64,000 bases of DNA, taken from NCBI GenBank assembly GCA_004352715.1, contig SCFE01000070.1, positions 176,566 to 240,565 on the forward strand, read 5' to 3'. This document shows positions 10,970 through 21,855 of this stretch, piece after piece (within the stretch, counting starts at the first letter, position 1; the number at the start of each line of letters is the position of its first letter). Origin of the DNA: Hofstenia miamia. Lineage: Eukaryota > Xenacoelomorpha > Acoela. Under the pieces are notes generated by a model. It saw only the letters and a list, made by a program, of their open reading frames with translations, had not been told where the DNA came from and did not search any database. A program made the translations under genes and the position numbers.

Positions 10970-13900
10970 CCCACGTGGCCAACCACTGGTGGCTAATTAG
11001 TGGGCCACTGATGGCAAAAATACGATTTTATAGCATCAGAACAATGTGTGAAATGTAACCAATAGAAAAGTTTTTATTGATAAATACAGTACTGGAAATA
11101 TGTATTCGACCAACTTGCTATTTTGAATAAATAATGAACATACATTAGGTAGAGTGTGCATGAGATTATAACTAAGTGTTACTTTGAGAAGGGAAAACCT
11201 GTGTCTAATACCATAAAACAGAATTACAATGGCTATTAATTTTTAATAAAAATTAGAAAATTTGTATTCGGCCATCTGAAAAAAAAACTAACAAATGAAC
11301 AAATCCAAAAAAGTAAATTCAAAATAAGATACATAAATTAATAATTGACGCAATATAAGCAATTAGCAACAAAATTCTCTCTTCTAATATTTTGTAGGGT
11401 GTCACTTAATAACAGCTTCAAGGAATCAGGGGTTGAAGCAAAAAGTCTTTCAATAAAACTGTTGGGAATTCCATACAATTCTTTCTTTATTGCGCTCCAC
11501 AGCTCGTCTTCAGTGTGAAAAGTATTCTGTCCAATCCGAAATCTAATCTCTTTCCACATATTTTCGATAAAGTTAAGTTATTATGGAAGAAGTTTTTCAT
11601 TTCTTTTGTATAACATTGCGGAGCACCATCCTGCTGATATATTGAATCACTTGTAAGGAGTTGCAAGAGTTCCTTCTCTAGAATCCGAGCATATTGAGAG
11701 CTTCGGAGAGTACCAGTGATGTGGACAATCTTGCGCCCCATACCATCACAGACTTCCCACCATACTTTATGGTCCCCGTGTAAATTGAGCCAATAATCGG
11801 AACTTCCGCGCAGTTGGTCTCTATCAACTTTACCAAGATTCTTTTTGATGAGTATATCTCAAACCTTGACTGATCTGAAACTATGATATTAGACCAATGT
11901 TCAGATGAATTTTCTCTCATTATATTGGCTCAACTCAGCCGGAGTAATCTTTGCTTTGAGGTTAAGAATGGCTTTGTGGGTGCCACAAAAGTCCCAATTG
12001 AATACTTCTTCAGGATGTTTTGCATAGTTCTTGCCGTCTCGCTGTGACCGTCAAACCATTCCTTGCGAAGTTTTTTTGGGGTCTTTCTGCCATTCCGCTT
12101 TGAAAAGCACACAACAGCTGACTGGGAAGCTTTGGAGGTCTTCCGGTCTTTGGGGCAATGATGTTTTCAGAAGTGAAACATCTGATTATAACCCGACAGT
12201 ACTTCGAGGTTGCCCTACAAGTTGAGATATATTACGTTGACTCATCCCTTCCAAATTTTTGGAGATAATCAACTCGCGGATGGCAATAGGTACGTAACCA
12301 GGCATCATATATGGCGAAGAAAGACTGTTATTAGGTATTTCCAAAATAAATAACCTAAAAATAGCTCAATCAAGGAAATTATTTACAAATGCTCTGATTT
12401 CGTCTGAAGCGGCTAAGAAAAAATTAGATAATCCCAAGCATTGTAGGATTTCTCCTTGAGATTTAAAGTAAACAGTGATAATTATTTCTCAACATTGATG
12501 AATTCTTCTTTCTGCAACACCAAATCTAATTAGAAATTACCTGACATTCTTGGAGTCAATTTCTTGGAAATATTTATGACAAATCATGGATAGCCAAATT
12601 GTTTTTTCCAATACTTTAGTTTAAATATTGCAGTTTATATTAATTGATTTTTTGTGGTATTGGAAAATAGAAGGAATTTATTTATAAACAAGCATACTAA
12701 AAATGCCCAATATAAATTTAATTTTGAATTTTGAAAGAAATTGCAATTTTTAAACATTATTTTTTTCCAATAATTAAAAATAATTTTTACCCAATTTTAA
12801 ATACTCATATAGACAATAATTTTAAGGTCCGGGAATAATCATGATTAAATTATTTTGAGATGTCATTCTGCACACACACATTAAAATTTTTGCAAGCAGA
12901 ATATTGCAAAAAAGCTCCTCACAATGAATTTGATATATTTATGAGGTCTAAGAAGCATAATAATGAATAATATTTTACTTACAAGCATTAGCTCATCTAT
13001 TATTATGATTAAAACTAAATAAGATGTCCTTAGTGGTCCACTGGTGGAAACCAGTGGGCGCACTTGCCACTCATTCCCCAATAGTGAATCACTGGTAGTT
13101 GCTACAATGTAGGGTAAGTTCACAAATAAAGCTTGTACTATATTTGCTTGTATTTTAAGCACATGTTGTACGATAGTGGTATTCACACAGAAAGCGGCCT
13201 ATAGATTTCTAGCAATGTATTAACATGAAAGTGTTCATAAAGAGCGTGAGTGTGTAGAGGCTATAAACTAAAAACAATGATACAAAATTAATTTGTGTTG
13301 TAATCAGCTTTGAAAAATTTGATACGTAATTATTTATTACTCAAATACTAAGTAAACAAATCTCACGTTAAAAAATTTCTATAATGGATTTTCATGCGGC
13401 GTGCTATTCGTTTATTAACCAATACAATTTTAATAATAATAAATTTCTTCAAATATGGAAAAACAGTTTCTTAGTATAGTTATTTGAAATAAACTGATTT
13501 AAGCAAGATTTTAAAATACTTACTTTTTTAAAGCTTATAGTTCAAAAACTATTAAAGCTATACTAACTTTGAATGCATCACATGAAAGACTGAAAATGGC
13601 CTCTTTTTCTTTTTCGCTCTAAATCCACGCGCTGGCCTTGTCCTATTGGTCTCGCGGTCTCTAACTTTGCTCACTGTATGCCTCTATAGGCTTGGAATAT
13701 ATTTGCACACATCAAGCGAAATATTAAGGTTCTTTGTTGCCTCCATGGGCTCAAAACCTTTTAAATACTTTAACACTAGGTATGGAGAGAATTTAAATTT
13801 TTTCAAAATTCGAAATTTTCAAAGTAAACTTGTTAATCTATTCAACAAACTTAGCCACAGCAAATTTTCAACATTGCATTAAACTGTGTTCATTAATAGA

Positions 13901-15172
13901 CATATTCATGCCTCAAGATTTTCAAATTTTTTAATAGGCTATAAGAAAATTCTTTTTAAATTTGGAAAAACAGTTTCTCCTTAAAAAGACTCCAGGCTGT
14001 TTAATGTCATAACGATTTATGTGGAATTGCTCGACGGGGTACATTAATATTATTTAACATATTTACAGTGTATTTAGACTTTATTTACTTAACATAATTT
14101 CTCAAAATTTTCTCTATATTTGCAAAAAAATTTGCAAGAATCATTTATATAATTACAAAGTTAATTTATACTTTCTTTTATCAATAAGTAAAAAAATAAA
14201 TTATCTTTCAATTTTATATTTGTTTTCTATAGATGCATGTATAAAAATGTTTCAATTAAATGTTTGCTCGGTATTAAAGAAATTACTGCATAATTAATAA
14301 AGTTATGTTAGTTAATCAACCATTGTTATAGTTATCAGATGTTATCTTATTGCACTCTCTAGACATTGACAACATTAGGCAAACATGAACCCGAACCCGA
14401 CCCTATCGGAATATGTACTACCCGAAGCCGTCCCGAAAATTTAACACTAGAACCAGACTCGAAATGTTGATTTTGATTTGACGTTGTGGATCCCTGTGCA
14501 ATTAAATTATCATTGTCATGAATCATTGTCTGATAAGAGAAACAGCATCTCATTGGTATTACTAGTGACATCTGATTTACTTTTAATCATTAATAATATA
14601 TGAGCCAATGCTTGAAGTAAAATATTATTCACTATTATATTTCTTAGATCTCATAAATATATAAAAACTTTTTTGCAATTTTCTGTTTGCAAAAATTAAA
14701 AGATATATGTGCAGAATGAAATTTTAAAATAATTTATTCATGATTATTATTTTCTATAAAAGTGCTTAAAATTGGGTAAACATTATTTATAATTATTGAA
14801 AAAAATAATGTTTAAGAATTGCAATTTCTTCCGAAATTGTACATTAAATTTTAATTGCGCATTTTTGTATGCTTGTTGTTATATTTTATAATAAAAAAAT
14901 TCTTTCTATTTTCCATTACCAAATTAAAATTATTATGAATGCTAAGCTTGCTAGTATTTCCTTCAACCCTTTGTTGGACTGTTGTTTAAACTACATGGAT
15001 TTATCAATAAAAAAGTTTGCTATTGTTATATTTTAGAAATAGTTCTAATGCCAAAATCCTACCTTTGCCATGAGTGTCCCATCAATTTGCCACTGGTGCA
15101 CAGGTAGCCAAATCACACCTGGTAGCCGACAGTTTCTGCCACTGGTAGTCCACCAGTGGATGACTACGAGGG
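10970..15172. mobile_element. Candidate large terminal-inverted-repeat (foldback) element, block A
   Basis: The left end CCCACGTGGCCAACCACTGG has an imperfect inverted partner ending CCACCAGTGGATGACTACGAGGG at 15172 (short form CCACTGGTGG shared). Inside are long inverted arms at about 12640-13060 and 14570-14935, a Tc1-like insertion (11087-12616) and more CCACTGGTGG copies at 13038 and 15148. No transposase other than Tc1 is seen, and no target duplication is evident, so the superfamily is unassigned and the element boundaries are tentative. Confidence 0.4.
11087..12616 (-). mobile_element. Tc1-like transposon, full-length termini, dead (block A)
   Basis: CAGTACTGGAAATATG at the left and TTTTTTCCAATACTT at the right, each flanked by TA, about 1.53 kb. 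Minus-strand frames give an N-terminal HTH region near 12300-12200 (preserved better in the block B copy as IRELIISKHLEGMSQRNIS), the first DDE block (HWSNIIVSDQSRFEIYSS near 11850-11910), YGGKSVMVWGA near 11730-11765, IYQQDGAPQC near 11615-11645, and the C-terminal MWKEIRFRIGQNTFHTEDE near 11500-11560. The WPGQSPDLN block with the third catalytic residue is deleted, and there are several frameshifts. Close relatives lie at 41052-42596 and 43871-44450. Confidence 0.8.
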
Positions 15173-16440
15173 ACATGGTGTTAGAAAAAAACTATGGTAA
15201 TTTTTGATGGCGAGTTTAAAAATACGGCAACAATGGAAATCCAAAAATTTATTGTTACGCAAAAAATTTATATTAATTTCAAGAAAATTTTTAAATTCGG
15301 TATCATAACTTACATTTATAATAATTGAATGGATAAAAAGTCATTCGACAAACTGTTTTGATCAAAAATACATTTTGATAAGACAATAACTTTTAAAGGG
15401 TTGAACATTTCATTTGGTGTTTGTGAGGAATAAGTTCTATTCCAATATTCATTATTAAATAAGTTATACATTTTTTAACATATTCTTCTGATTTTGATCC
15501 AAAACCTAGTTGGATAGTGCATTTCTTGCGGTACTTTTATTAAGATTAATATATAAAAATGAACAATAATGTAATTGTGATAAACAAAATGCATAAAATA
15601 GTTGAATGTGAAACAAAGTTCCGAAATTTCTATCTAACGCCAGAGATCAGTTTTTAGGAAAAATTACGAAATTTTAAATCTTTGTGAATATTCAACACCT
15701 AAATATGCAACATGTACACTTTGTTTTATCTGAACGCTGTTAACAATTTATTTGGTCTTGTTTGTAATTTCTTTTATAGAATTAGGGGGGGTTAACCAAT
15801 TGCGCTTTTTCAGTATTGAATAAAAAAACCGGTAAAACCTTAATGCATAACAAGCAAATATTTTGGTTTTCAAACAACCGGTGGTTAGGCCTCCTAGCCC
15901 TTCCTCTAAATTTGACGCCAATAGTTTGAAGTGATATAACATTATTAATAAATACTGATTTAGAGTAACTTATAGAAAAATTGATGAGTGAAGAAAACCT
16001 TTGAATTTATGTTATGAAAGAATTTAACTAAACTCAAACTGGCAGTAAATTCATGGTCACTGACTTCACACTAAATCCGCTCATCCATCAACGATGTTGC
16101 TTCGTTTCTAACTTCTATAAAATTTCATTATGCTTAAAATTAAAAATCACATTGAAATCAACTGCTTAAATTTATTTCGTACTTCGTAAAAAACAAAGAA
16201 AACACCATCAAACTAGATATAGCAGTTGAAATTCTCACGAACAATCTGTTGCAATGCAACTTGGTAAAAAGTAGTTTGTAGAAAGGCAAGTTTGTGAAAT
16301 TTAAAGAAACACTGGTACTAGGTGCACTAGCAAATCGTAAACAGCGCCTTTTGGTAGCAGGTTATAGAAGACATGAGTTAGTATAAGCTACAAAGTTTTC
16401 ACATTGAATTATTTAATTTGCAATTCTAACGGATGTTCTA
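12617..16440. repeat. Repeat-rich spacer with long inverted repeats, block A
   Basis: No host gene is seen from 12617 to about 16440. About 12640-13060 is an imperfect reverse complement of about 14570-14935. Most of 12617-14050 reappears reverse-complemented at 42600-43870 and 44460-45590. From 15180 to 15640 it matches 45835-46250 in direct orientation. The piece around 13600-13760 (GCTCTAAATCCACGCGCTGG) is a repeat also found at 42900-42945, 44700-44770 and weakly at 54480-54600. Short open frames are not supported as genes. Confidence 0.55.
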
Positions 16441-16443
16441 AAA

Positions 16444-16495
16444 ATGATAGCTGAGACTGATGTTGATGCCGACGAAATATTGGAACGAGAGAATG
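16444..16495 (+). CDS. Candidate first exon of the M13 peptidase gene
   Basis: ATG in context AAAATGA, then MIAETDVDADEILEREN and one base, ending at a strong donor (AATG/GTAAGC). It joins in frame to a candidate exon at 16724-16757 and then to 18522. Together 52+34+2257 nt is exactly 781 codons including the stop. An acidic cytoplasmic tail before the membrane anchor is usual for M13 type II membrane peptidases. Prediction from splice signals and phase only. Confidence 0.5.
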
Positions 16496-16723
16496 GTAAG
16501 CGCATATTTTGATTTATCTTAATATTGAAACAAACATTTGAAAATGAGTTATTTATGTGCATATTTTTTTCGTGCTCTTCCGAGTACGGGAAGGATTTCA
16601 ATTATTATTTTATGCTTTTATATATGATTTTTTTTATAAATTAAATATTATTAATAAATTTTCATAGATGTGATCAAATTTTGAAATTGCTTAGTTATTT
16701 AATAGTACAAATGAAACTTTCAG

Positions 16724-16757
16724 GTGCGGTTGAAGAAAACGTAATTATTGAGCACGC
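16724..16757 (+). CDS. Candidate second exon of the M13 peptidase gene
   Basis: Acceptor AACTTTCAG/GTGCGG and donor CACGC/GTAAGA bound a 34-nt exon. It completes a Gly codon from the first exon and reads AVEENVIIEH, leaving two bases that are completed by C at 18522. A near-exact copy follows the 12-N gap (from 16846), probably an assembly duplicate. Confidence 0.45.
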
Positions 16758-16917
16758 GTAAGAAAGTTATTTTGGATGTTTGGGTTCGGGATTAGAAAAG
16801 TTCTATCCACATTTCAATATATATATATATATGNNNNNNNNNNNNAATTATTGAGCACGCGTAAGAAAGTTATTTTGGATGTTTGGGTTCGGGATTAGAA
16901 AAGTTCTATCCACATTT

Positions 16918-16951
<34 letters not shown>
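16741..16951. repeat. Short duplication across a 12-N gap, with AT microsatellites
   Basis: Bases 16743-16830 recur from 16846, each copy running into an (AT)n tract. This pattern is typical of a gap placed in a microsatellite with both gap edges assembled from the same locus. Confidence 0.7.
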
Positions 16952-16955
<4 letters not shown>

Positions 16956-17785
16956 GAAGATATCATTGAGATTAAATGAATTAGGTTCACTGTTGTACTT
17001 GTTACATTTTGTAGAAGTAATAGGGCAAACAGAAATGTAGCAAGCAGTATCACCTATGGGGGTGAACATGCATTCAATAGGGTTTTTTGGAATTTCGACT
17101 TTTTATTAAATTTAAGCTAAAATTTTACCAAAGCTGTACAAAATTATAAATATTTGTTGCATATATGTGCGGGATTTTCTGACGAGTGAGGTCATATAGA
17201 AATGATCAAGGAAGTGATCAACAGTGGGGCGAAGCACCGAGAAAATATTTTGAAAATATAGAAAAAATAGTGTTTGAAATTGTTTATGAACCTGCTATTT
17301 GCTCAGGGGATCATCAATGCTAGAAAAAGGCTGGCGAAAGCATACATTAGCTAACTACGTTTCTTCTGAAGCTTTAATAATGACTGCATATTTTACCCTT
17401 GTCATTTCTAATATGTTGATTTGTGCATATATTCTGCATAAATAATACAACACTATGTTTGAACATTTAGCAAGCAAATTAATTTTGAATTTATAATATT
17501 TATAATTTATATTAATATAATTGCACATTACTATTGTACAAAGATGAAGCACAAGGAAAAACTGATTTTTCATAAAATATTAAAATAAAGAATTAATTTA
17601 GAACCCCACATTTGTGTATTATGCCTAGTCCTTTCTTAAATATTTCTTGTCCGGTCTAGGTGAAGTCTTGTTTAAGCACCTATAGAGAATGCCCTGAAAA
17701 AATTTATTAGTATAGAAAGTATTATTGTTTCCTTGGATTTCTGTCATCAAAGGGCGGTATTTTGCACTTACTGTTTTCTTTTGAA
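16952..17785. other. Intron of the M13 gene model, nothing recognised
   Basis: AT-rich sequence with no convincing coding or element signature. The minus-strand open frame at 17355-17573 shows no domain. Confidence 0.4.
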
Positions 17786-17985
17786 AAAGTCTTGGAGATT
17801 AGTTTTTTTCAAATATAAATACGTGTAACTTCAATTATAATTTTAAGTCGCAGACTTTCCTCATCTGATCAGTGTTACAATTTGAACTGTCTACACAGGG
17901 CTTTAGTTCCTTTTTTACTACTGATTTGCTTTATTCTGTTTATGCTACTAATTTCACCTAATATTCATTTGGTTCCTAAGCTAAC
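17785..17985 (+). pseudogene. Partial duplicate of the M13 third-exon 5' end
   Basis: Aligns with about 18415-18650: shared ACTTCAATT, then an AAG/TCGCAG junction, then CATCTGATCAGTGTT and a TTGAACTGTCTAC stretch leading into the transmembrane coding segment. It breaks off after the membrane segment and has stops, so it is a non-functional tandem fragment. It also supports the acceptor proposed at 18521, because its AAG lies at the equivalent place. Confidence 0.65.
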
Positions 17986-18521
17986 CTCATATCATTTGAT
18001 TAATTACTTACAATTATTATAATGAATATATTACGATGATTCAATAGCTTATATTACAACAGCCAAATTAAGGCACACACTTGAACACATCAAATGCAGT
18101 TAGCGCTTAAATAGTGTTGTAAATTTCGGCTCCTAAAAGTTAGTATCCTCAATAAATAAGAAATAATAATACGCGTATATTTGAATATCTAACGTGCGTA
18201 ATAAATTTATTCTGCGTTGTCAGTTCTCAATTTTTCATAAAATCATAAGATAAAAAACATTGAATCTCTCCCTAAATTTTCTAGATAGAAGTTTTGTACA
18301 TGAGCTAATTTAGCTAAAAAAGTAACACAATGTGTATCAAATCACTTAGCATACGAACATGCTTTCATTTAGCATACAAATAATTAATTTCTTTAAATGT
18401 TTTGAACTAACTTTCTTTTGAAACTCTAAGAGACCAGTTTTTTAACTATGACATGATATGCAAGGTTATGTTTCATAAAGATGCATAACTTCAATTGTTA
18501 ACTTTTAGAAACTAACCAAAG

Positions 18522-20778
18522 CCGCAAGCTCTCTCCATCTGATCAGTGTTGCAGCTTGAACTGTCTACTAATAGCTTTAGGAATTTTACTACTGGTTGTT
18601 TTTAACCTCTTTCTACTATTAATTTTAACAACTACTGCTTTGTTTCTTAAGGAAGAATCATCAAATACTCGGACTTGCACAACAGCTACCTGTGTTGAGA
18701 TTGCTGGTGAAATTCTCCAAAAACTCGATCAAAGTGCTGATCCGTGCGATGACTTTTTTCAATATTCTTGTGGAAGATGGGTAAAAAATAATTATATTCC
18801 CTTTTCCAAAGCGGACACAGTAGGACATGTACAATCCAACATTTTGAAAGATTTAATTACGAAAATTGAATCCTGGAACCAAATAAATGTTTCCTTAGCG
18901 AAGAGAAAAGTTTACGATTATTACGTTTCTTGCATTAATGAGTCAATAGCAATGGACAGAAATGGGAAAAAGCTGCTTCTTGATTTTGTCCATGATCTTG
19001 GCAATACATCATTTCTTGGTGCTGCAGGGGCTAATACTTCAGATTTCAAAAAGAGCCTAAAAACTGTTCTTACAAAATATTTCCTTATGAGTTTCATGAC
19101 AATTGATTTTGATCGCATTCATCAAACAAAGGTAGTCAGAGTATGGCCGTTTATAGCAACTCTGGGTTCTTCAAAATACTTCTTAAATATAACAGGAAAT
19201 ATAAATATCGAGAATAGATTTGTGCATAATTTCTATAAAGAATTTATGAAAAAAATCTTTAGAATTTTAGGATCTCCTCTTAGCAAGAATGCAATTGATA
19301 TAAAAGTTAACGACATTATTGCTCTAGAAACTAAGATGTTAAAACTTTTTTTACAGGAATCTGGTGCAAAGACTGAATCATTTAACATGAATTCTATTCC
19401 AAATTCACTAGATTATTTCAATTTTAAAGACATAATTATATCATTATTAGAATCAACAAGTGTATCCATTGATGACATTAAATATGTAAATATCTCAAAG
19501 CTCTCGTTTTTTCGTAAACTAGATTTTCTAATTGCGTCGGAAAATTCTGACACATTACACAATTACGTTCTTTGGGTTGGAGTTTGCCAATTGCTGGAAT
19601 GGACTTCTAGTGAATTACGCTTTTATCGGAATCGGTTTTTTCAACTACTACAGGGGTATCGCATTAAAAGATATATGAAAGAGCCGCGTTCGGATTTCTG
19701 CATGTACACAATACTTGAAAATAAACAAATGGAAAGCATTCTCAGCCTTGAATACTTGAAGAACAATAAGTTAGATACAGTGCTAATAGATAATGTTATG
19801 GAAAGGATTCAAAGCGCATTTAAAAAGAATGTCCTTAAGACTTCATGGTTAGACATTGAAAGTCAAAAATCAGTGCTGGAAAGATTCAAAAACATAACAA
19901 TTACTTGGGGAAAACCAGAACATTTACTTAATGAGATGGACATTGAAAGTCAAGAATCTGTGTTGGAAAGATTCAAAAACATAACAGTTACTTGGGGAAA
20001 ACCAGAACATTTACTTAATGAGAGTCACATTGAAAAAGACATGGAAGAACTTGACATTGACGCTCGTTCATACTTTCAAAACAATATGAATCTATGGAAG
20101 ATGAAGAAAGTTGAAGCCTACCAAAATCCAATTTTGAGGAAACGGCCCATTAAGCCTTATATAGTTAATGCTATATTCTCTCATGAGTCAAACATGGCTG
20201 TATTTCATAATGGCATTTTTCGGAAACCATTTTATCACGCTAATTGGACCTCTTCACAAATATTCGGTGCTCTTGGATGGGTCATTGGTCATCAATTCAT
20301 GCACATGTTCGAAAATTTAGGAAAACAAAGGGATATTGACTCTTTCGACATATTGAGCGATGATAGTCATGATAAATTTAAGGAAATGTCTGCTTGCTTG
20401 ATTGAGCAATATAATAATTATAGTATCCATGGACAATCTTTAAGAGGTGCATATAATTTCGATGAAAACTTCTCTGATAATGTTGGGCTGTCAATAGCTT
20501 ATAGGGCTTTTCTGGAATGGGTAAGGGAAAATGGCCATGAAAAACGTTATCCAGGAATACAATTAACAGAAGAGCAGCTATTTTTCGTTAGCTTTGCGCA
20601 ACAGTTCTGCGCAAAATATTCTAAGGAACATGCTTTTCTTGATATTATGTTAAATAACCACTCTCCATTCAAGTTCAGAATAATTGGAAGTGTTTCCAAT
20701 AGCGAGGACTTTTCAAATGCATACAAATGTAAGCGCGGCTCGAAAATGAATCCCATTAAAAAGTGTGTATATGTATAG
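18522..20778 (+). CDS. M13 (neprilysin-like) zinc metallopeptidase homologue, catalytic Glu replaced
   Basis: Main exon of a type II membrane ectopeptidase. Numbering from the TTG at 18556: membrane anchor at about 3-33, then the Cys-rich start of the M13 ectodomain with DPCDDFFQYSCGRWVKNN (about 62-79), the VNAIFSHESN block that corresponds to neprilysin VNAFY, the zinc motif VIGHQFMHMF (about 576-585), the third ligand region DENFSDNVG (Glu about 637, Asp about 641), and the C-terminal HSPFKFRIIGSVSNSEDF and MNPIKKCVYV, which match the neprilysin C-terminus. M13 enzymes have HExxH; here it is HQFMH (CAA codon), so peptidase activity is probably lost while zinc ligands remain. A 29-residue segment is tandemly duplicated in frame (19852-19938 and 19939-20025). 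The true start is probably in upstream exons (16444, 16724), giving 780 residues. AATAAA at 20876. Truncated relative at 46257-48146. Confidence 0.9.
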
Positions 20779-20875
20779 TTTTGAGTGAATTTTGTATACT
20801 CTTTTTAGCAATTATTTTATAGTTTTGTGATATGTTATTGTCGATGTTCATTTGTTTTATTGTTTTGATGTTTGT

Positions 20876-20881
20876 AATAAA
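20876..20881 (+). terminator. Polyadenylation signal AATAAA of the M13 gene
   Basis: AATAAA about 98 bases after the stop at 20778, in an AT-rich 3' flank. Confidence 0.5.
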
Positions 20882-21670
20882 CATTTAGAAATTTTTGAAA
20901 GCCCACTATTCAAACAAACATTAAATTTAATTTTCATAAATTTGGCGTTCTCATTAGGTACAATTTCTCTGTCCCATGTTTAGCTTATATCCCATAATTA
21001 ATTTTTTCTTATCTAATCATAAACGATCGTCTCTAATTAATTAGCTGTCTTATGGCTGCTGTAATTTGCAACAAGTTAAACATTGTATGCATTTTAGGCA
21101 CGGTTATAGAATATCTCCTGTTTAAAAAGATAAGAATATAGGGCTGCTTATTTTCTAACACTGAACTAATTGATTTCAATATGTACCATATCAATGATAG
21201 GAAACATTATATTTCTGACACACCGTTTTTCAAATAGATGTTAAGTTCAAAGAAAGACATTCTCAATATCTAGACATCAATCAAATGTTTAGTTTGTTGT
21301 TAAGAAAAAGAATTACTAGGGTTATATAATAAATACTTAGTTTGTGAAGAGTACTTAAGAATTCATTGAAGTCTAGAAGAAATTTTTACATACACTGTTT
21401 AAGTAAAAACATTGACTCTAGTTTAAATAAATTTTGACATTTATGCAGAGATGCAAGCATCAACACTTGCTATCCAGTCCATTTAAACAGAAAAACACGT
21501 CTCTTCATTGGTTTTTGGTTGGAATATTTTTAGATACTCTTTATAATAATTAAGACAGCAAATTAATACAACAAAAGCTGAATAGAAAATCGTTTCTATT
21601 CCAATTTGTGATAGACTTATAAATGACATTTATGCATTCTTTATATGATTTACATATATACATCAATATA
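20882..21670. other. 3' flank of M13 gene
   Basis: No gene is recognised. About 20920-21120 aligns with about 48250-48440, the flank of the M13 pseudogene, showing that the duplicated unit extends beyond the coding region. Confidence 0.5.
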
Positions 21671-21855
21671 TTGGGTTGGTATGAATGTTTCTGGACAATA
21701 TAAATTTTAAATTAATAATTAAAATATTTTTATATATTTTAATGCTATTAATAAAAAAGCAAATCAATTATCAATATAGTTACCATTAAATTGTATGAAT
21801 TTCTTCCAGCAATTGGTTAAATCCATTACACTAAATTTTCTAGTAAAATTTTCTT
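21671..21855 (-). mobile_element. Mariner-like element remnant
   Basis: Begins TTGGGTTGGTATGAATG after TA, resembling a mariner terminal repeat. The minus-strand frame near 21775-21835 reads DLTNCWKKFIQFNGNYIDN, like the mariner transposase C-terminus (xxRWxKCIxxxGxYF). The rest of the element is absent. Confidence 0.5.
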
